From Microbispora hainanensis (lineage in GTDB: Bacteria; Actinomycetota; Actinomycetes; Streptosporangiales; Streptosporangiaceae), in the NCBI RefSeq assembly GCF_036186745.1, contig NZ_CP108086.1, positions 5,766,001-5,830,000 on the forward strand: a stretch of DNA of 64,000 bases. The letters run 5' to 3'. Positions 51,390 through 60,400 of this stretch are shown here, in pieces. Position 1 is the first letter of the stretch. Every line of letters starts with the position of its first letter. The notes below the pieces were generated by a model. It made no database searches. It saw only the letters and a list, made by a program, of their open reading frames with translations, and was not told where the DNA came from. The position numbers and the translations under genes are program-made.

Positions 51390-52355
51390 GTGCTGGCTGA
51401 GGTGGAGGCCTGGCTGAGTCGGCGTACCTCGTCGGCGGCCGACTGGCCGGCCCGCGCCCTGCTGGCCGCGAAGAGAAGCGCCACGATCTCGGTGGTGCTG
51501 CCCGCGAGGAACGAGGAGGAGACCGTCGGGGAGATCGTCTCCGCCGTGCGGCGCGATCTCGTCGAGGCCGTCCCGCTCGTGGACGAGCTGGTGGTGATCG
51601 ACTCCCGGTCGTCCGACGACACGGCGGCCCGGGCCTTACGCGCCGGGGCGAAGGTCTTCGCGCAGGACGAGATCCTGCCCGAGCTGCACGATCCGCACTA
51701 CGACGGCAAGGGCGAGGCCCTGTGGAAGTCCCTCGCGGTGACGACCGGCGACCTGGTGGTGTTCGTCGACGCCGACCTGCGCGAGTTCCGTACCTCGTTC
51801 GTGACCGGCCTGCTGGGACCCCTGCTGACCGACCCCGCGGTCGGATACGTGAAGGCGTGCTACGACCGGCCGCTGCTCGGCGCGACGGAACCGAACGCCG
51901 GGGGCAGGGTCACCGAGCTGGTCGCCCGTCCGCTGCTCAACCTGCACTGGCCGCTGCTCGCCGGGTTCGTGCAGCCGCTCGCCGGTGAGTACGCCGGCCG
52001 CCGTTCGGTCCTGGAACGTGTGCCGTTCGTCACCGGATATGGCGTGGAGCTGGGACTTCTCATCGACCTCCTCGACATGGTGGGGCTGGACGCGCTCGCC
52101 CAGGTCGACCTGGGCCGCCGCGTCCACTCCCACCAGTCGACGGAGGCGCTCGGCGGGATGGCCGGGCAGATCATGCACACCGCCTGGGCGCGGCTGGAGC
52201 GCCAGGACAAGATCGTTCCGTTGCACGAGCCGTCCGCGCGGCTCGTCCAGTTCGAACGCGGGCCCGCCGGGCACCGCCCGCTGACCCGCGACGTCGGGGT
52301 GTCCGAGCGCCCGCCGATGGCGACGGTGCCGCAGTACGCGTCCCGGCTGCGCTGA
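51390..52355 (+). CDS. gpgS: Glucosyl-3-phosphoglycerate synthase (GT81)
   Basis: The 321-residue enzyme transfers glucose from a nucleotide sugar to 3-phosphoglycerate, the first step to glucosylglycerate and methylglucose lipopolysaccharides. Motifs are SVVLPARNEEETVGEIVSA near the N terminus, the metal-binding VFVDADLREF and the acceptor region GKGEALWKSL, VTGYGVELGLLIDL. GTG 51390 is chosen for its strong site GGGGGAGG 6 nt upstream; GTG 51366 would add eight residues. It stands alone between the MFS and acyl-CoA dehydrogenase genes. Confidence 0.92.
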   Translation: MLAEVEAWLSRRTSSAADWPARALLAAKRSATISVVLPARNEEETVGEIVSAVRRDLVEAVPLVDELVVIDSRSSDDTAARALRAGAKVFAQDEILPELHDPHYDGKGEALWKSLAVTTGDLVVFVDADLREFRTSFVTGLLGPLLTDPAVGYVKACYDRPLLGATEPNAGGRVTELVARPLLNLHWPLLAGFVQPLAGEYAGRRSVLERVPFVTGYGVELGLLIDLLDMVGLDALAQVDLGRRVHSHQSTEALGGMAGQIMHTAWARLERQDKIVPLHEPSARLVQFERGPAGHRPLTRDVGVSERPPMATVPQYASRLR

Positions 52356-52369
52356 TGGGCCTCCCCCTA

Positions 52370-52388
52370 GTGTTACCGTTGGTAACAC
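52370..52388. promoter_or_regulatory. Operator palindrome GTGTTACC-GTT-GGTAACAC before the acyl-CoA dehydrogenase gene
   Basis: Perfect 8-bp arms flank a 3-nt centre, 20 bp before the ATG at 52409. The position over the promoter or leader suggests repression by a TetR- or GntR-type fatty-acid regulator, not encoded adjacent. Confidence 0.65.
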
Positions 52389-52408
52389 CGAGGAGAGGAG
52401 AGCCCCCG

Positions 52409-53620
52409 ATGACCTTCTGCCCCGAGTTGAGCGACGACCTTCGCGAACTACGCGACTGGGTCCGCGAGTTCGCCCGGGATGTCGTCCGCCCGGCCGGGGC
52501 GGACTGGGACGAGCGCGAGGAGACGCCCTGGCCGGTCATCCAGGAGGCCGCCAAGATCGGGCTGTACTCGCTGGACTTCTTCGCCCAGCAGTGGTTCGAG
52601 GAGTCGGGGCTCGGCCTGCCCGTGGCGTTCGAGGAGCTGTTCTGGGGGGACGCCGGCATCGGCCTGTCGATCGTGGGCACCGGCCTCGCCGCCGCCTCCA
52701 TCGCCGCGAACGGCACCCCCGAGCAGATGGGGGAGTGGCTGCCCCAGATGTTCGGCACCGCAGACGACGTCAAGCTCGGCGCGTTCTGCTCCTCCGAGCC
52801 GGACGCCGGCAGCGACGTCGGCGCGATCAGGACGCGCGCCGTCTACGACGAGGCGAAGGACGAGTGGGTCCTCAACGGCGTGAAGACCTGGGTCACGAAC
52901 GGCGGCATCGCCAACGTCCACGTCGTCGTCGCCTCGGTCGACCCGTCTTTGGGCACCCGGGGCCAGGCGTCCTTCGTCGTCCCGCCCGGCACGCGCGGCC
53001 TGTCCCAGGGACAGAAGTTCAAGAAGCACGGCATCCGCGCCTCGCACACCGCCGAGGTCGTCCTGGACGACGTACGGGTGCCCGGCCGGTGCCTGGTGGG
53101 CGGCAAGGAGAAGCTGGACGAACGGCTCGCCCGCGTACGCGCCGGTGAGCGGTCCGGTGAGCAGGCCGCGATGCGGACCTTCGAGACCACCCGCCCCCTC
53201 GTCGCCGCCATGGCCGTGGGCGTGGCGCGTGCGGCCTACGAGTACGCCCGCGACTACGCCCGCGAGCGCGAGCAGTTCGGCCGCAAGATCGGGGAGAACC
53301 AGGCGGTCGCGTTCCTCCTGGCCGACATGGCCACCCGGGTGGACGTCGCCCGGCTGATGACCTGGCGCGCGGCGTGGATGGCCCGGCACGGCCGCCGGTT
53401 CGAGCAGGCCGAAGGCTCGATGAGCAAGCTGGTCGCGAGCGAGACGGCCGTCTGGACGACCGAGCAGGCCATCCAGATCCTCGGCGGGGCCGGCTACACC
53501 CGCGAGCACCCCGTCGAGCGCTTCCACCGCGACGCCAAGATCTTCACGATCTTCGAGGGCACCAGCGAGATCCAGCGCCTCATCATCGGCCGCGCCGTCA
53601 CCGGCCTCCCCGTCCGCTGA
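52409..53620 (+). CDS. Acyl-CoA dehydrogenase
   Basis: The 403-residue flavoprotein oxidises acyl-CoA at the alpha-beta bond in fatty-acid or branched-acid breakdown. Seen are FCSSEPDAGSDVGAIRTRA (FAD/substrate signature), GQKFKKHGIRASHTAEVVLDDV and the C-terminal IFEGTSEIQRLIIGRAV with the active-site Glu. ATG 52409 follows AGGAGAGGAG. Its chain-length preference cannot be told from the sequence. Confidence 0.94.
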   Translation: MTFCPELSDDLRELRDWVREFARDVVRPAGADWDEREETPWPVIQEAAKIGLYSLDFFAQQWFEESGLGLPVAFEELFWGDAGIGLSIVGTGLAAASIAANGTPEQMGEWLPQMFGTADDVKLGAFCSSEPDAGSDVGAIRTRAVYDEAKDEWVLNGVKTWVTNGGIANVHVVVASVDPSLGTRGQASFVVPPGTRGLSQGQKFKKHGIRASHTAEVVLDDVRVPGRCLVGGKEKLDERLARVRAGERSGEQAAMRTFETTRPLVAAMAVGVARAAYEYARDYAREREQFGRKIGENQAVAFLLADMATRVDVARLMTWRAAWMARHGRRFEQAEGSMSKLVASETAVWTTEQAIQILGGAGYTREHPVERFHRDAKIFTIFEGTSEIQRLIIGRAVTGLPVR

Positions 53621-53629
53621 TCCCGATCC

Positions 53630-54475
53630 TCACCCAGGGCCCACGCCTGTGAAGTCTCGGATGAGCCGGGCGAGTCTCGCCGGCTGGTCCAGGGGGATGA
53701 GGGTGTAGCTGTCGTCCACCTCGGCCAGTTGTCCGTACGGAAGGAGCTCGGCGAGGCGGCGGCCGTGTTCGGGCGGCATGACGCGGTCTTCGCTCGCCCA
53801 GACGACGAGGGCGGGGCGGTCGAAGCCCTTCAGGCGTTCGGCCACGCCGACCAGGAAGCCGGTGTCCGAGACGGCCGCCCGCAGTGTTCGCACGGTGTCG
53901 CGGCGGATCTCCGGCTGTGTCAGGACCGGCTTCATCCACCGGGCGGTGGCGGCGTCTCCTCGTTTGGTCAGCCATCCGAACGCGATCGGGAGCCGCCGCA
54001 CCGCTCGGAGCCGCATCTGCTGCATGAACAGCCCGAACATCCGGGGCGGCAGCTTGCCGGCGAGCACGAGCGTCCTGCCCGTCAGCCCCGGCGGGAAGTT
54101 GTCGAACGCATCGCATGAGGCGAGCACGACGCGTCCCACGGGCGCAGCGTCATCGCACATGAGCAGCTGGACGAGCGCTCCGCCCGTGTCATTGCCGACG
54201 AGGGTGACGTCACGCAGGCCGAGGCGGTCGAGGAACTCCGCCACCAGCCGGGCCGCCCCGGGCAGCGACAGGTCGGCGCCGGGACGCATCGCGTGACGGT
54301 GCGCCCCGAGCGGCAGTGTCGGCGCCACGCAACGGTGATCGGCGGACAGATCGGAGATCAGCTCGTCCCACAGCGAGGCGTCCATCATCAGCCCGTGCAA
54401 CAGCACGAGCGTGGGCCCGCTGCCGCCGGTGTCCTCATACTCGATCGTCCCAGCGGACAGCTCGATCTTCTTCAC
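53630..54475 (-). CDS. Alpha/beta hydrolase with Asp nucleophile (dehalogenase/epoxide-hydrolase-like)
   Basis: The 281-residue protein has the oxyanion loop LLHGLMMDASLW and the nucleophile elbow VGNDTGGALVQ, with Asp instead of Ser as in haloalkane dehalogenases and epoxide hydrolases. The second acidic residue is in VVWASEDRVMPPEHG. Where the catalytic His is expected, the sequence reads DDSYTLIPLDQP, with Tyr in that area, so hydrolytic activity is uncertain. GTG 54475 starts 30 bp after the preceding hydrolase, so both form an operon. Confidence 0.85.
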   Translation of the reverse strand: MKKIELSAGTIEYEDTGGSGPTLVLLHGLMMDASLWDELISDLSADHRCVAPTLPLGAHRHAMRPGADLSLPGAARLVAEFLDRLGLRDVTLVGNDTGGALVQLLMCDDAAPVGRVVLASCDAFDNFPPGLTGRTLVLAGKLPPRMFGLFMQQMRLRAVRRLPIAFGWLTKRGDAATARWMKPVLTQPEIRRDTVRTLRAAVSDTGFLVGVAERLKGFDRPALVVWASEDRVMPPEHGRRLAELLPYGQLAEVDDSYTLIPLDQPARLARLIRDFTGVGPG

Positions 54476-54482
54476 GTTCCCT

Positions 54483-54520
54483 CTTCTCAGTGCCGTACGG
54501 GCTTCTCAGTGCCGTACGGG
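54483..54520. repeat. Perfect 19-bp tandem duplication between the two hydrolase genes
   Basis: CTTCTCAGTGCCGTACGGG occurs at 54483-54501 and 54502-54520. One copy supplies the stop of the first hydrolase, and the region before the second start carries its ribosome site. Confidence 0.9.
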
Positions 54521-55456
54521 ATCGACGGGCGCGGGGCGATCCGCTCGCGCGGGTTCGAGCAGGTGCCGGCGCAGGAAGGACAGCTGGGCCTCGACCGCCT
54601 GCTCGTGCTTGTCCAAGAACGGGGCGTAATGCCCGCCGGATATCCGTACGAGCTCTCCGTGGGGAGCTCGCTTCGCCGCCCGGACGGACGGCTCGACGAG
54701 CGACGTCTGATCCTGGTCGCAGACGAAGACGAGCAGCGGGCAGCGCACCCTGGCCGCGTCCCGGCCGGGCCGGTAGGCCGTGAGGCGAAGCGCTGAACGG
54801 GCGGCGACCATCTGCTGCCAGTCCGGGTACCGTTCCGGACGCAGCGCGCGGCCGGTGTCGAGGGCGTCGGGTGTCGTGAGCATCGCGACGGTCCGCGGCT
54901 CTCCGACGAGCGGCACCAGCCGCGGTGGCCGGCCCACGAGACCGCCGAGGGCATCGAGAACGGCGCGGCCGGTGAACCGCAGCATCGCGAGTGGCCTCTG
55001 GTGACGTGCGGCGTTGCGGGCGGTGGCCGGGCCGTCGGCGTTCGGTGTCTGCGCGATCGCCGCGCCGAGCCGCGGGTCGCGCGCCGCGACGCGGAAGATG
55101 TGACCACCGGAGGCGGAGAAGGCCCAGACCGCGAGCCTGGCCGAATCGACTCCCGGCAGAGTCCGGGCGAAGTCGATCGCGGCCTGCCAGTCGTCGAGCT
55201 GGTCCCTGACCGGGAGGGCCAGGCGCGGTTGCCCGCCGCTCTCCCCGAGGCGGCGGTAGTCGAAGGCGAGGACCGCGAATCCGGCCTGGTTGAACCGCTT
55301 CGCGAACAGGTCGGTGGCCGGCTCCTTGGGCACCGCGAACCCACCGGCCATGACCACGCAGGCGGCGTTGGTGCCCGGATAGTGCCAGGCGGCGCACTCG
55401 GTGCCGCCGCTGGTGAAGCGAACTTTCTCCCGCTCCATGGACTCGCGTTCGCTCAT
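54506..55456 (-). CDS. Alpha/beta hydrolase (DLH/X-Pro peptidase-like)
   Basis: The 316-residue protein has a strand-turn start (VVMAGGFAVPKEPATDLFA), FDYRRLGESGG, the nucleophile elbow AFSASGGH, an acidic residue in VFVCDQDQTSL and the His in SGGHYAPFLD. These match hydrolases of the Hydrolase_4/DLH type. ATG 55456 follows GGAGAGGA; the frame continues upstream through a 9-bp repeat coding for Thr-Pro and is not favoured. It is divergent from a TetR gene with three operator sites between them, and is probably repressed by it. Confidence 0.85.
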   Translation of the reverse strand: MSERESMEREKVRFTSGGTECAAWHYPGTNAACVVMAGGFAVPKEPATDLFAKRFNQAGFAVLAFDYRRLGESGGQPRLALPVRDQLDDWQAAIDFARTLPGVDSARLAVWAFSASGGHIFRVAARDPRLGAAIAQTPNADGPATARNAARHQRPLAMLRFTGRAVLDALGGLVGRPPRLVPLVGEPRTVAMLTTPDALDTGRALRPERYPDWQQMVAARSALRLTAYRPGRDAARVRCPLLVFVCDQDQTSLVEPSVRAAKRAPHGELVRISGGHYAPFLDKHEQAVEAQLSFLRRHLLEPARADRPAPVDPVRH

Positions 55457-55475
55457 CTGGGGGTCCTCTCCTCTG

Positions 55476-55590
55476 CTCGTCGGGGTCGTCGGGGTCGTCG
55501 GGGTCGTCGGGGTCGTCGGGATCTGTGTCGGGGTCTGTGCCGGGGTTGTCGGGAGCGGTCGGAGTCGGCGGGGTCGTCGGGGTTGTCGGG
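55476..55590. repeat. 9-bp tandem repeat GTCGTCGGG and degenerate copies
   Basis: Five near-perfect units run from about 55476 to 55521, followed by degenerate GTCGGG-rich copies to about 55590, in the leader between the hydrolase and TetR genes. As coding sequence it would only give Thr-Pro/Asp-Asp repeats. Confidence 0.8.
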
Positions 55591-55650
55591 AGCGGTCGGG
55601 GATGCTCATGCGTGCCTTCCCGGGTCAGCCGATCGAGCATGCCCGTATCG

Positions 55651-55730
55651 TGAGGCATGCCTCAGCTTTGATTCGACTGTAGCACTAACATGAGGCACCC
55701 CTCATGATGGGTAACCTGAGGGGTGCCTCA
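55651..55730. promoter_or_regulatory. Three TGAGG-N4-CCTCA operators between hydrolase operon and TetR gene
   Basis: TGAGGCATGCCTCA (55651-55664, perfect), TGAGGCACCCCTCA (55691-55704) and TGAGGGGTGCCTCA (55717-55730) share the same half-sites. The last two are exact inverted copies of each other. They end 18 bp before the TetR start. Confidence 0.8.
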
Positions 55731-55748
55731 CGTCGATATCCTGGGATC

Positions 55749-56414
55749 ATGTCGCGATCCGCCGAAGAGCCCGCCTACCTGGCCCGACCTCGGCGTCGTG
55801 ATGCGCAGCGCAACCGGGAGCGCTTCATCGCCGCCGCTCAGGCCGCATTCGCGGCGAACGGCGTCGACGCCTCCCTGGAACAGATCGCCCGCGACGTCGG
55901 CCTGGCGATCGGCACGCTCTACCGGCACTTCCCCACGCGCATCGATCTCCTGCTGGCCGTCTTCGAACCCAAGGTGCAGAAGTTCGTCGAGACCGCCGAA
56001 CACGCCCTGGCCATGGACGACGCCTGGGAAGGCTTCTGTGTCTTCCTCGAAGCGCTGTTCGGCATGCAGGCCGGAGACCGCGGATTCAACGACCTGGTCT
56101 CGATGCGCTTCCCCGCCAGCGAGCGCACCGAAGCGATGCACGACAGGCTCTACCACCTGCTGGAGAAGATCCTGCACCGCGCCCAGGAGCACGGCGTCGT
56201 GCGCCCGGACATCACCGTGGCCGACATCATCACCCTGGTCTGGGCCAACGGCCGCATCATCGAGGCCACGAGCCACACCGCGCCCCAGGCCTGGCGGCGT
56301 CACCTGCATCTCATGATCGACGCGTTCCGGGCCGAGAACCGGCACGACCTGCCGGAACCTCCGCTGACGGGAGAGCAGCTCTACGCGGCCATGGTCCACC
56401 TGAGCGGCGAGTAG
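55749..56414 (+). CDS. TetR-family transcriptional regulator
   Basis: The 221-residue protein has the HTH LEQIARDVGLAIGTLYRHFP near residue 50 and a TetR_C-type ligand domain with FNDLVSMRFP and WANGRIIEATSH. ATG 55749 lies just after the three operator sites; ATG 55704 would place them inside the gene and is not favoured. It probably controls itself and the divergent hydrolase pair. Confidence 0.92.
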   Translation: MSRSAEEPAYLARPRRRDAQRNRERFIAAAQAAFAANGVDASLEQIARDVGLAIGTLYRHFPTRIDLLLAVFEPKVQKFVETAEHALAMDDAWEGFCVFLEALFGMQAGDRGFNDLVSMRFPASERTEAMHDRLYHLLEKILHRAQEHGVVRPDITVADIITLVWANGRIIEATSHTAPQAWRRHLHLMIDAFRAENRHDLPEPPLTGEQLYAAMVHLSGE

Positions 56415-56422
56415 TACCTGTC

Positions 56423-56580
56423 AGGTCGGCCGGGATGCCCGGCGTACGGATTATGGCCTGGTCGGCCGGGATGTCCCGGCTTACGGCCTGGTCGGCCGGG
56501 ATGCTCGGCCTCCTGCGTGGTCGGCCTCCTGCCTGGCCCGGCGTGCGGCCTGGTCGGCCCTCTGCCTGCTCGGCCGTTCG
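56423..56580. repeat. About 30-bp degenerate tandem repeat (TGGTCGGCCGGGATG...)
   Basis: Units starting GGTCGGCCGGGATG begin near 56424, 56460 and 56490, followed by shorter GGTCGGCC copies to about 56580. This occupies most of the gene-free stretch 56415-56767; nothing else is evident there. Confidence 0.75.
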
Positions 56581-56767
56581 CCCGCCACCTCGTCATCGTC
56601 CGCGCCGCTTACCGGCCTCCCCGCCCGTCGAGCGGGCCGAAGGCTCGGCCGACCTGCGTATCCGATCTCCGTCGCGGGTTGCTGTTTCGACCGGCGGTGG
56701 AGTCGCGTTCCCCCTGCCCGCCTACGCGGTGGGACGTCCAGGGTCGTCCAGGCCGGACGCGCCGCCC

Positions 56768-57115
56768 ATGCGTCTGGCGCTCGAGCGGGGTGACGTCGCC
56801 GCTTCGCGGTGCGAGCTCGACCATGCCATCGCGTATGAGGTGCCCGAGGTGGTGCACCGGGCCCTGGCGTTCAAGGTGCTGGTGGCGGGAGCGGCGGGCG
56901 ACGACGCGGCCCGCCGGGCAGCGGCCTCCTGCCTGGACGAACGGTCGGCGAACGGCACTCCCCGGGCCCGGCTCGCCGCCGACCTGGCGGTGGGCTGGAC
57001 GTTCCAGGATCGCGCGCGGGCCGACGCGGCACTGGAACAGGCACGCGCCGACGGCCTGCCGTTCGAGGAGGCGCGGGCCCGGCTGGTCCTCGGCGTGCTC
57101 GGCGACGCCGGGTAG
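56768..57115 (+). pseudogene. Remnant of a LuxR-family (AAA/TPR-type) regulator
   Basis: The readable part (115 residues) looks like the helical repeat region of large LuxR regulators: CELDHAIAYEVPEVVHRALAF in part, ADLAVGWTFQDRARADAALEQ and ARADGLPFEEARARLVLGVLGDAG. In family members this is followed by about 60 residues and an HTH_LuxR; here a stop follows at 57113. The upstream part of the frame is repeat-derived Arg/Pro-rich sequence. The ATPase and DNA-binding domains are both missing. Confidence 0.5.
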
Positions 57116-57405
57116 TTCCCCTTAACGGAGCGTCCACGCGCTTCGGTTCAGTCGGACACCACGGTCGGGACGTTGCATCGAGGACTGCCTCGCATCGCTG
57201 GGCTGGGGCTCCATATTTGCCCAGGTCAGGGTTTGATTCGATGGTGTGTTCGAGGTAGGCTTGGGGTAGCCGTTGCAGGTGAGCCTAGCTGGCGGGCCGT
57301 TGGCCATACGCCGTGTGTTGAGCCGAGTCTGTTGAAGGAAGTCCCGGTCCGGGCGGTCGGGAAACCGTTGTTTGCCTTCGTCTGTGCTCCTGGGGGTTCA
57401 CCGCC

Positions 57406-60400
57406 GTGTCCGCGCCGCACTCGCCGTCCGCTGCCGCCGGGCAGCGCCCGGCACCGCCGGTGCCCTCGGCACGTCCAGGACGCCCGGCAGACCCGACAAG
57501 TCCAGCACGCGCGCCGCGCCCGCCTCGCCCGGCGCGCTCTGCGGACCCGAGCCGTCCGGTGGATCCGGCACCTTCAGCACGCCCGGCACACCCGACACGT
57601 GCAGCACGTCCGGTGGGCGGGGTGTCCTCCGCTGGCCAGGGTGGGGGCGAGGCCGGGGGCGAAGGTACCGGCGGTGGTGGGGTGCCGGTGGCGATTCCTG
57701 ATGGGCTGGCGGTGATCCCGCCGGGGGCCGAGCTTGCGGGGGTGCTGGCGGGTATCGCTGTGGAGCGGGTGTCGGGGTTCGACACCGTGGAGGTGCTCAA
57801 GGCGGCCTACCGGCAGTCCTGTCATGACCGGGCGTGGTTTTTGCGGGTGCTGCTGGAGGTCGGGCTGCGTGAGGCGTGGTCCGGCGACAGCGTGGTCCGC
57901 CTGCAAACACCGGAGGAGTTCGCCCCGGATGAGGCGCGGGCGGCGCTGGTGTGGTCGCGCCGCCGCGCGGATTCGGCGTTCGAGCTGGCGTGGAATCTGC
58001 ATCGCCGCCTGCCGGTGCTCGGTGAGGCGATGCTGGAGGGGGTGTTGGATGAGCCGCGGGCGGTGGCTTTCATCCGCTGGACGAGCGGGTTGACCGACGC
58101 CCAGGCCGGCTGGGTTTGCGAGCGTCTGGTGCCTCGGGCGGCGGGGTGGACGGTGGGCGAGCTGGTCGAGCACGTTCAGCGCATGGTGCTCGCGATCGAT
58201 CCGGATTGGGCGGAAAAGCGTTATACCGAGGCGGTCCGCAGGCGGCGGGTGGCCGGCATGCGCAATGATGACGGCACCGCGACCGTGTCCGGGCTGGACC
58301 TGCCGGTGGAGCGGGCGGTGGCCGGGTGTGAGCGGATCGATGAGCTGGCCCGCGCCTGCAAACGCGCCGGGGACCGCCGCCCGATCGATCACATCCGCGC
58401 GGACTTGTTTTTGGGCAGCCTGGATGGCACCTTCGAAGGCCTGACCGACGAGCAGATCGTCACCCATGTCCTGGCCCACCCTCTCGTGGAACCCGGCGAT
58501 CCCACCCCCGGCGACACCTCTGACGACATCCCCAGCTCCACCGGCTCGGCCGATGACCCCGCCGGCTCATCTGACGCCGCCACCGGCAAACCTGACGCCC
58601 CCGCAGGCACTACCGCCAGCCCCGCCAGCTCTGCCGGTACCCCCACAGGCGAGCCGAAGCACGAGCGCGAGCGCGACTACGAGCGGAGGTCGGGTAACGG
58701 ACCCGAGCCGGAAGATGGGCACGGGCACGGGCGGAGGGTCGCTCCGGAGCCGGAGCGTGGGCACGCCCAAAGCGCCGCACCACAACCGGGGACGGAGCAG
58801 AGGCCGAGCACCGGAGCCACGCCTGCGTACGAGCGCGACCGGAGCGCCGCCTCCGAACCAGCGGCAGAGCACCAGCGGAGGCTGAGCACCGGACCCGAGT
58901 CGGAGCACGAACACGGGCGCGACCAGGTCACAGCACCCGCGCCGGAGCCGGAGCACGAGCACGAGCACGAGCGCGGCCAGAGCGCCCCACCCGAACCAGG
59001 GCCTGAACACGAGCGCGGGCACGACAACAGCGCCGCACCCGAACCGGAGGACGGGAACGCGTACGCGCACGGGCGGAGGGGCGCACCCGAACCGAGGCAG
59101 GAGCGTGAGCACGGCCAGGGCACCGCACCAGAGCCAGGGACGGAGCAGAGGCCGAGCACCGGAGCCACGCCCGCGTACGAACACGACCAGAGCGCCGCAC
59201 CCGAACCGGAGGACGGGCACACGCACACGCACGGGCGGAGGGCCGCGCCGGAGTCTGAGCGAGGGCACGACCAGAGCGCCGCACCTGAGTCGGAGTCGGA
59301 GTCGGAGGGTGGGCGCGGGTGCGGGGAGCTTCAGCGGTCGCAGGGCCGCCTTGGTGGTGGGCCTGGCGCGACATCGTGGTCGGTGCCGGAGATACGGGTG
59401 GAGCTGACGACGTTGCTCGGGCACGATGAGCACCCCGCGCACCTGCCCGGCTGGGGCATGGTCCACGCCGCCCAGGCACGCCGCATCGTCACCGGCATGC
59501 TCGGCGGGCAGTGGCGCTATGCCATCTGCGCCGACGACGGGCACCTGCTCCTGGCCGGCATCACCCGGCAGCGCCCCTGCCCGCCCGCCCAACGGCCACC
59601 CCGCGACATGCGACGCGGCGGCATCGTCGAGCTGCAGATCACCCTCACCCAGCTCCACCGGCTGGCCGCCGCACCGGCCACCACCGGCGCCTGGGCACCC
59701 CTCATCGCCGACCTCACCCGTCAAGCCCACGCCCAGCTCGGCACCACCCCCGCAACCGGATCACCCCACCCGGCGGCAGCGCGCCACCCGGGCCGATCCT
59801 GTGACCCGGCGGCAGCGCACGCCCCAGCGGGATCGGGTGACCCGGCCATGCTGGGCGAACAGACCGACCCAGCCCACACGGCCGACATCACGGGCACGGC
59901 CAACACGGCAGGCGCAGTCAGCACCACGGACGCGGTTGGCACGGCAGGCGCAGTCAACACCACAGGCGCGGCTCGCACGGCCAACGCGGACTCGGCGGGC
60001 GCGGCCAACACGACGGGAGTGGCCAACACGGCTGACGTGGTCAACGTGGCGAACGCGGCTGGTGCGGCCGGTACCGCTGGGGTGGCGAATACGGCGAACG
60101 GGGCTGATCGGCGTCATGCCGATGCGGCCTTACGCCGATACGTCCAGATCCGGGGCCGGGTCTGCTCCTGGCCGGGCTGCCGCATGCCCGCCACCCGCAC
60201 CGACCAAGACCACATCCAGGCCTGGGCCGACAACGGCGCCACCACCGCCGCCAACCTGCACCTGGCCTGCCGCCACGACCACCGCGCCAAGCACCTCGGC
60301 GGCTGGCGCGTCACCACCGCAGGCCCCCACCTCATCATCTGGACCAGCCCACTCAGACACCCCTACCGCAGCCCACTCCCGAAGATCATCCAGCCCGTCC

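Noticed and set aside
58650..59320. Possible CRISPR-like repeat array
   Set aside because: Units are irregular, lack constant spacers and encode an in-frame His/Glu/Pro-rich linker of the DUF222-HNH protein.
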